64,000 nucleotides of DNA, from assembly GCF_034006335.1 (NCBI RefSeq), contig NZ_JAWDIQ010000003.1; one strand, given 5' to 3'. Positions 59,190 through 64,000 of this stretch are shown here, piece after piece. The position numbers were made by a program, and so were the translations under genes. The DNA comes from Paracerasibacillus soli. Its GTDB lineage: Bacteria > Bacillota > Bacilli > Bacillales > Amphibacillaceae. A model generated the notes under the pieces. The model was not told the origin of the DNA. It ran no database searches and saw nothing but the letters and a program-made list of their open reading frames with translations. Positions within the stretch are counted from its first letter, which is position 1; the number at the start of each line of letters is the position of its first letter.

Positions 59190-60569
59190 TTATCCGCCCG
59201 ACGATAATACTTTTTTAATTGCCTTTTCATGGGCTTCTACCGTTTTATCAATGTCTTGTTGCGTATGTGAAATGGACATGGAATAACGGTTGCCTGGCTT
59301 TATATAGATGCCCTGATGTAGTAATTCCATATCTATCTTCATTCTTAAATCATGATTAGTTCCCCATAAATCACGATAATTTCTAATAGGATTTTTAGAA
59401 AATATGAGATTAAATATACTACCCATTCCGCATGTGTGCATTGGAATCTGGTAAGTGGTATATAATTTTTCCAAGGCGGTTCTAAGATGATTTGTCTTAG
59501 CAAATAAAACCTCCATGACGCCATTTTCCTCAAGTAACGAAATAGTTGCTAACCCAGCTGCAAGGACAACTGGATGCCCGTTATAAGTGCCACTATGAAA
59601 GACAACATCTGTTTTCTTCCGACTAGATTGACCGAAAGAAAAGACATCACTTTCATCTGTTGGCGCACATAACATCATCATTTCTTTAGATCCTCCTAAA
59701 GCCCCAATTGGATAACCGCCACCTAAGACCTTTCCGAGTGCTGTTAGATCTGGCTTCACACCGTAAACACTTTGGGCTCCACCAAGATGAACACGAAACC
59801 CTGTCTTTACTTCATCAAAAATTAATACAATATTTAATTCTTCGGTGATTTCCCGGAGTCCTTCGATAAATTCCTGCTCTGCACGGATAAATCCTCCTTG
59901 CACAGGTTCTATAATAACAGCGGCCAATTCTGATGCGTATTTTCGAAGAAGGTTTTTCGTTGATTGTAAATCATTAAAAGGTAAAACAAGCGTTTGTTTG
60001 AGTTCGTGCTTCTGGAATGCCACTCGATTCTGGAGTGCTATTGGTTCATATTTACTTCCAGCATCATCTAGTTCAGGATTCACACTTACAAGTACATGAT
60101 TGAATCCACCATGATAATGCCCCTCGAATTTGCCAATTTTATCTTTACCCGTATAGGCACGAGCTAAACGTATTGCTAAGAGAGTGGCTTCTAATCCCGA
60201 ATTTGTATAGCGAACCATATCAATGCCTGGATATAAATCTACTAATTTCTTTGCCAAAGTTAATTCAAGCTCGTGTGGTGTACCAAAAACGGTTGTTCCG
60301 GTTTGGTCTAATTGCTCCTTTACTGCATTAGTTACAGCTTGGTGGCCGTGTCCCGTTATAAGAGCTCCGTAACATAATAAATAGTCAATATATTCCTGTC
60401 CATCTACGTCTATTAATTTGCTACCTTTTGCACATTTCATAAAAATGGGATGCGGAGAAAAATGCTTAATATTTGCTGTAACTCCTCCAGGTATCCATTC
60501 TTTGGCTTGCTGGAATAATTGAAAGGATTGAACTTTTGATCCTTGCGCATAAGAAATATGAGATGGCAT
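59190..60569 (-). CDS. Class III PLP aminotransferase, GSA-aminomutase-like
   Basis: A 459-aa PLP enzyme. It has AKEWIPGGVTANIKHF, RYTNSGLEATLLAIRLARAYTG, GHYHGGFNH, the PLP-Asp region LIFDEVKTGFR and the PLP-Lys region LTALGKVLGGGYPIGALGG. It resembles glutamate-1-semialdehyde aminomutases, but the N-terminus (SPHPIFMKCAKGSKLIDVDG) and the absence of other hem genes suggest another amino substrate. An RpiR-type regulator lies 100 bp upstream on the same strand and may control it. The reaction is not predictable from sequence alone. Confidence 0.75.
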   Translation of the reverse strand: MPSHISYAQGSKVQSFQLFQQAKEWIPGGVTANIKHFSPHPIFMKCAKGSKLIDVDGQEYIDYLLCYGALITGHGHQAVTNAVKEQLDQTGTTVFGTPHELELTLAKKLVDLYPGIDMVRYTNSGLEATLLAIRLARAYTGKDKIGKFEGHYHGGFNHVLVSVNPELDDAGSKYEPIALQNRVAFQKHELKQTLVLPFNDLQSTKNLLRKYASELAAVIIEPVQGGFIRAEQEFIEGLREITEELNIVLIFDEVKTGFRVHLGGAQSVYGVKPDLTALGKVLGGGYPIGALGGSKEMMMLCAPTDESDVFSFGQSSRKKTDVVFHSGTYNGHPVVLAAGLATISLLEENGVMEVLFAKTNHLRTALEKLYTTYQIPMHTCGMGSIFNLIFSKNPIRNYRDLWGTNHDLRMKIDMELLHQGIYIKPGNRYSMSISHTQQDIDKTVEAHEKAIKKVLSSGG

Positions 60570-60669
60570 TATTTTTATCTCCCCTTTGTGTTACTTATCA
60601 TTACTTACAGTATATGCAGGGGGGAAATAAATGCAATAAATATTTCAAATTAAACCTAAAATGTAGCGT

Positions 60670-61539
60670 TTATTTCACGGGGTTATTATTTTTATAAAAT
60701 ACGCCGTATTCATCCCATACGTGCTCTAATTTCTCAAGTCGTTTGTTAATCGCATCTTGTTGTTGATGTCCAATGTACGCAATAAGTGCATTAATAAGGC
60801 TTAAAGGAGCGACAAAGGAATCAAAAAAGGAAGGCATTTTACTTGATGCGATTAAAGATACAGTTGCATATTGTGTAATCGGGGATAGTAAACTATCTGT
60901 AATCGCAATGACTTTAACATCGCGCTTTTTAGCATGTGAGACGATATCTATCGTTCTTTTCGTATAGCGGGCAAAACTAATTCCTATTATGACATCTTCA
61001 TGTGAGACTTGATACATCTGCTCAAAGGCCAGTTCACTAGAATCGATTAATTTACTTTTACCAGTAATTATTTCTAAATAATATTGTAAAAATACACCTA
61101 AAGATACGGCGCTTCTATTAGCAATGATATAGACATTTTTAGCGTTCATGATAAGCTGGGCTGCTTTTTTCATATCTGCTACAGCCAAGGTCTCCATTGT
61201 TGCTTGAATATTGGCCATATCATCTTCAAAAACTTCGTAAATACTTTTCTCCGCCTCACTATATACTGAACGAGACATTTGCAACCGTTCAACCGTATTT
61301 AATTGCTTTTCTACGGAATCGTACATTGCTTGTTGAAATTCATTATAGCCCGAAAAGCCAAGAAACGTAGCAAAACGAACAATAGTTGCTTCGCTTACTT
61401 TTGAAAGCTTTGCTAACTTCCCAACTGTAAGAAATGGGGCAGAGTGTTGGTTTTCTAATATGTAAGAGGCAATTTTTGTTTGGGCCTTGCTCATGCGTGG
61501 AACTTGTTCTCCAATATGTTGAAACACATTTTGTCCCAT
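60670..61539 (-). CDS. MurR/RpiR-family transcriptional regulator
   Basis: A 289-aa regulator with an N-terminal HTH_6 domain (FLTVGKLAKLSKVSEATIVRF, then TFLGFSGYNEFQQAMYDS) and a C-terminal SIS sugar-phosphate-binding domain (AKNVYIIANRSAVSLGVFLQ, VIGISFARYTKRTIDIV, VIAITDSLLSPI). The ligand is probably a phosphorylated sugar or amino compound. Two base pairs from the UPF0178 gene upstream, and ahead of the aminotransferase. Confidence 0.88.
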   Translation of the reverse strand: MGQNVFQHIGEQVPRMSKAQTKIASYILENQHSAPFLTVGKLAKLSKVSEATIVRFATFLGFSGYNEFQQAMYDSVEKQLNTVERLQMSRSVYSEAEKSIYEVFEDDMANIQATMETLAVADMKKAAQLIMNAKNVYIIANRSAVSLGVFLQYYLEIITGKSKLIDSSELAFEQMYQVSHEDVIIGISFARYTKRTIDIVSHAKKRDVKVIAITDSLLSPITQYATVSLIASSKMPSFFDSFVAPLSLINALIAYIGHQQQDAINKRLEKLEHVWDEYGVFYKNNNPVK

Positions 61540-61541
61540 TT

Positions 61542-61997
61542 TTAGTTCACCCCGTTTTGACTTAAAATCGTTTGTCTGAGCAAATTTTCAAATTTAATCC
61601 GATTTTCATCTGTAAAAGGTTTTGGACCTTTTGTGCGCTTACCAGCCCTGCGTGCCATTGCACTTGCATGACGTGTTTGTAACAGTCGATCAATATTTTC
61701 ATTTGTATAAGCAAAACCAACATGATGAAGCACGGCACAACCTTTTGCTAAACCCAAGGAGGCGAGTCCATAATCTTGTGTAATGATGAGGTCCCCCTCT
61801 TTTGCTAGTTGCACAATGCGATAGTCTGCAGCATCAGCTCCTGTATCGACATAAATTGTTTCAACACCAGCTATATCTTCATCATGGGAAAAATGACTAA
61901 AGCTTTTAACAAGCTTGACAGGAACTTTATATACTTTTGCAACGTTAATTACAATATCTTTCACCGGACAAGCATCAGCATCTACTAGTATATTCAA
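61542..61997 (-). CDS. UPF0178 / YaiI-YqxD family protein
   Basis: A 151-aa protein starting MNILVDADACPVKDIV, with YVDTGADAADYRIV, GDLIITQDYGLASLGLAKG and a basic MARRAGKRTKGPKPF near the C-terminus, all diagnostic of this family. The fold is PIN-like with conserved Asp residues, so nucleic-acid processing has been suggested, but the function is unknown. Probably the first gene of an operon with the RpiR regulator. Confidence 0.9.
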   Translation of the reverse strand: MNILVDADACPVKDIVINVAKVYKVPVKLVKSFSHFSHDEDIAGVETIYVDTGADAADYRIVQLAKEGDLIITQDYGLASLGLAKGCAVLHHVGFAYTNENIDRLLQTRHASAMARRAGKRTKGPKPFTDENRIKFENLLRQTILSQNGVN

Positions 61998-62104
61998 AAG
62001 AAATTCTCCTTTACAAAACGGTTCTCTCTATCTAATCGGAAGAGATTTTTTTTGTCAAATTTATTTCCTGAAAGTTTTAAAGAAAAAATATGGTAAATAT
62101 TTTG

Positions 62105-62133
62105 TTGACAATTATATATATATTATATATAGT
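62105..62133 (+). promoter_or_regulatory. Sigma-A promoter of the GntR-ABC operon
   Basis: A perfect TTGACA (62105-62110), 17 bp of AT, TATAGT (62128-62133), about 50 bp before the regulator's start codon. Confidence 0.85.
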
Positions 62134-62155
62134 ACATTACAACAGTAATGCACTA
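62130..62155 (+). promoter_or_regulatory. Palindromic operator overlapping the -10 box
   Basis: TAGTACATTAC-AACA-GTAATGCACTA: 11-bp arms with one mismatch. Its overlap with the -10 region suggests repression of this operon by the GntR/YtrA-type regulator encoded directly downstream. Confidence 0.75.
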
Positions 62156-62182
62156 TATCACATGATGTGGGGAGGTGCCGGA

Positions 62183-62559
62183 TTGAAGCTAGATGTGGAT
62201 AGTATCAAACCAATTTATATACAGATAGCAGAATGGATTGAAAATAAAATTTTAGAAGGAACCTTTCAACAAGACGAAAAGGTTTTTTCGCAGTATCAAT
62301 TAGCGGAGAAGTTTAATATTAACCCAGCGACAGCAGCAAAAGGACTGCATATGCTTTCAGAGGAGGACATTTTGTATACGAAACGGGGTCTCGGTAAGTT
62401 TGTAAAAGAAGGAGCAAGGAGCGGATTCGAGATAAACGAATTAATGAAACGTTAGTTGGTTTAATTCACGATTTGGTGAAAGAGGCACGCTATTTAAATG
62501 TAAGTGATCAACAATTAATGAACATGATTAAATCTGCAAGTAATCAAGAGGGGGAGTAG
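62183..62559 (+). CDS. GntR-family regulator, YtrA-type (frameshifted)
   Basis: About 125 aa with a winged helix (IYIQIAEWIENKILEGTF, FSQYQLAEKFNINPATAAKGL, YTKRGLGKFV) and the short C-terminal dimerisation helix of the YtrA subfamily. One C is lost near 62422; restored, the tail ends at the TAG at 62559. TTG at 62183 with GGAGGTG upstream. Such regulators repress adjacent ABC transporter genes and often respond to cell-wall antibiotics. Confidence 0.87.
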
Positions 62560-62565
62560 GTAAGG

Positions 62566-63466
62566 ATGGACGTTATATCATGTACGCAAGTTTCGAAATC
62601 TTATGCGAATCAACACGCATTGAATCAGTTAACATTTTCTATAAAAGAAGATACTATAACAGGTTTGATTGGTCGAAATGGTGCTGGAAAGACAACGTTA
62701 TTAAAAACCCTTGCAGGTTATATTCATGCAACAATGGGGATGTCCAAGTATTTTCTAAAAATCCATTTAATAGCTTACTCGTTTCAGCAAATTTGGTTTA
62801 TGTTGATGATCAAATGAGTTTTCAATCGTCTTTAACATTAAAAGAACTGCTACATCAAGGTGAGGTTTTTTATGAAAATTGGGATATGGATTTTGCGATG
62901 CGATTGTTTAAATATTTTTCCTTTCATCCAGATGACATACATGAGAATTTATCGAAAGGGAAAAAAAGTACATTTAATATGATCTTTGGCGTAGCTTCCC
63001 GTTGTCCACTTACGATTTTTGATGAACCGACAACAGGAATGGACGCTGCGGTAAGGAAGGACTTTTATCGTGTGCTATTACGTGATTATATCGCCTATCC
63101 ACGAACGATAATTATTTCGAGCCATTATCTAGATGAAATAGAAAATGACTTGAAAATGTTTTATTGCTAGAGCAAGGAAAGAAAATACTTCATATGCCTG
63201 TTGATGAACTAAAAGAGTATGCAATTGAAGTAAGCGGGAATCGTGCACATGTTACACAATGGGCTAATGGATTAGAAATCATTACTGAAACCGGCATCGA
63301 AGAGGATAGTATGACGATTGTTGTGCAGAACAATTTAAAAAAAGAAAAACGGATACAGGGAGAGAAACTTGGATTTGAACTAAAACCTGTAGCTCCGAGT
63401 AACTTGTGTCTTTACTTGACAGATAAGGCGAGGGGAGGAATTGATGATGTCCTTAACTACCGTTAA
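62566..63466 (+). CDS. ABC transporter ATP-binding protein, YtrB-like (two frameshifts)
   Basis: About 300 aa. Walker A GLIGRNGAGKTTLLKTLAG, an unusual signature NLSKGKKSTF (LSKGK in place of LSGGQ, as in the YtrB group), Walker B PLTIFDEPTTGMD and ISSHYLDEIE. Single-base losses near 62737 and 63156. The C-terminal domain is the substrate-independent tail of this group. It follows the GntR gene by 6 bp. Confidence 0.85.
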
Positions 63467-64000
63467 TTTCTTTGAAGTTGTGAAAAAACAGTATGTATTT
63501 AAGATGAAGTCTTATCGAAGTTTATTCACTTCATTAATCATCACACAGCTTATCGGTATTTTATTTTCGATGGGCGGTGGGGGCTCGATGGGTATTGGTG
63601 GTGGAGATTTTTACGTAAATATTTCCTTTTTGTCTGCTGATATTGTCATTGCCTTTACAATGCTAGCTGTCTTTACATATGGTATTCAATTAACGACAAA
63701 GGCATACAGGTATGATGATTTTACATTTGTAACAAATCGAATGAGTGCATGTATAGCGAATATCTTTTTCCTTTTAAGTATGAGTGTATTTGGAGCAATT
63801 ACTGCAATATTATCCGGAAATTTAATCAAAGTCATTGCGTATTTTATGGAGGATTCAGTAGTTGATATACGTTCATCTATTACAATCATGCAATATGTAT
63901 TTGGTGTAGTTAGTACGATTCTTTTAATCTTTTTATTTAGTACCTTTGGCTATTTTATTGGCGCTATGGTACAACGCCATAAATTATTTATGTTTGTAAT
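63444..64000 (+). CDS. ABC transporter permease (runs off the right edge)
   Basis: An open frame of at least 185 codons from the ATG at 63444 (GGGGAGGA upstream), overlapping the ATPase gene by 23 bp. Four hydrophobic segments are visible so far, beginning near SLFTSLIITQLIGILF and ISFLSADIVIAFTMLAVF. It is the likely membrane partner of the YtrB-like ATPase. No family name can be given from the partial sequence. Confidence 0.8.
   Translation, partial: MMSLTTVNFFEVVKKQYVFKMKSYRSLFTSLIITQLIGILFSMGGGGSMGIGGGDFYVNISFLSADIVIAFTMLAVFTYGIQLTTKAYRYDDFTFVTNRMSACIANIFFLLSMSVFGAITAILSGNLIKVIAYFMEDSVVDIRSSITIMQYVFGVVSTILLIFLFSTFGYFIGAMVQRHKLFMFV

Overview
The window is low-GC Firmicute DNA, most likely from a spore-forming Bacillaceae of the Oceanobacillus/Virgibacillus type (an inference from gene content). 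Supporting genes are sigW-rsiW, cdaA-cdaR-glmM, a Spo0E-like phosphatase, a YjcZ-like spore protein, a LysM/GH18 YaaH/SleL-like enzyme, CypC, MntH, HssRS and B. subtilis-like regulatory signals. A caution governs the whole annotation: more than 25 genes, including ones expected to be essential such as glmM and cdaR, are broken by 1-2 base indels, mostly deletions in short homopolymers. I treat these as one gene each, because uncorrected long-read error explains them better than biology does. Coordinates run across the breaks.

Layout. 1-2130: a secreted protein with prenyltransferase-like repeats, running off the left edge, behind a cobalamin riboswitch with a terminator. 2510-3860: a tRNA operon (Glu, Thr, Tyr, Gln, Lys) in which tRNA-Lys is preceded by five tandem ~150 bp units, each starting with a 26-nt copy of the tRNA-Lys 5' end. 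4194-8685: a mevalonate operon (mvaA, mvaK1, mvaD, mvaK2). 8827-15491: rocF, a Spo0E-like gene, sigW-rsiW, cdaA-cdaR-glmM. 15589-17719: hssRS. 17834-24335: YjcZ-like protein, LD-carboxypeptidase, YugN-like protein, a PabB-PabC fusion, a pseudouridine synthase, a GNAT and mntH with an MntR-like box.

24723-28665 (minus): a three-gene polyprenyl-phosphate glycosylation system (csbB-like, gtrA-like, yfhO-like). 29079-33428 (minus): thiW-thiD-thiM-thiE-pdxK behind two tandem TPP riboswitches. 33470-41829: a BmrA-like exporter, an MFS transporter, a PAP2 phosphatase, and a MarR regulator with a heterodimeric ABC exporter.

41.9-58 kb has a more accessory character. It holds a decayed stretch, a protein joining a sigma-factor-like domain to a membrane segment and ectodomain, about 17 tandem palindromic repeats, an IS3-family element inserted into a dispersed REP-like repeat, a hexameric tyrosine-coordinated heme protein, and an ECF sigma / anti-sigma / TPR-protein operon. 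CvfC, a membrane zinc protease and CYP152 follow. REP-like GGGACGGTTCT elements occur seven times between 37.5 and 57.5 kb; I saw none before that.

57.5-64 kb: the YaaH/SleL-like enzyme, a GSA-aminomutase-like enzyme with a MurR/RpiR regulator, a UPF0178 protein, and an autoregulated GntR/YtrA-type regulator with an ABC transporter whose permease runs off the right edge.

The most unusual items are the tRNA-Lys 5'-fragment array, the sigma-TM-ectodomain fusion, the ECF/anti-sigma/TPR operon, the B12-riboswitch-controlled secreted protein, and probable loss of catalytic residues in PdxK and PabB.
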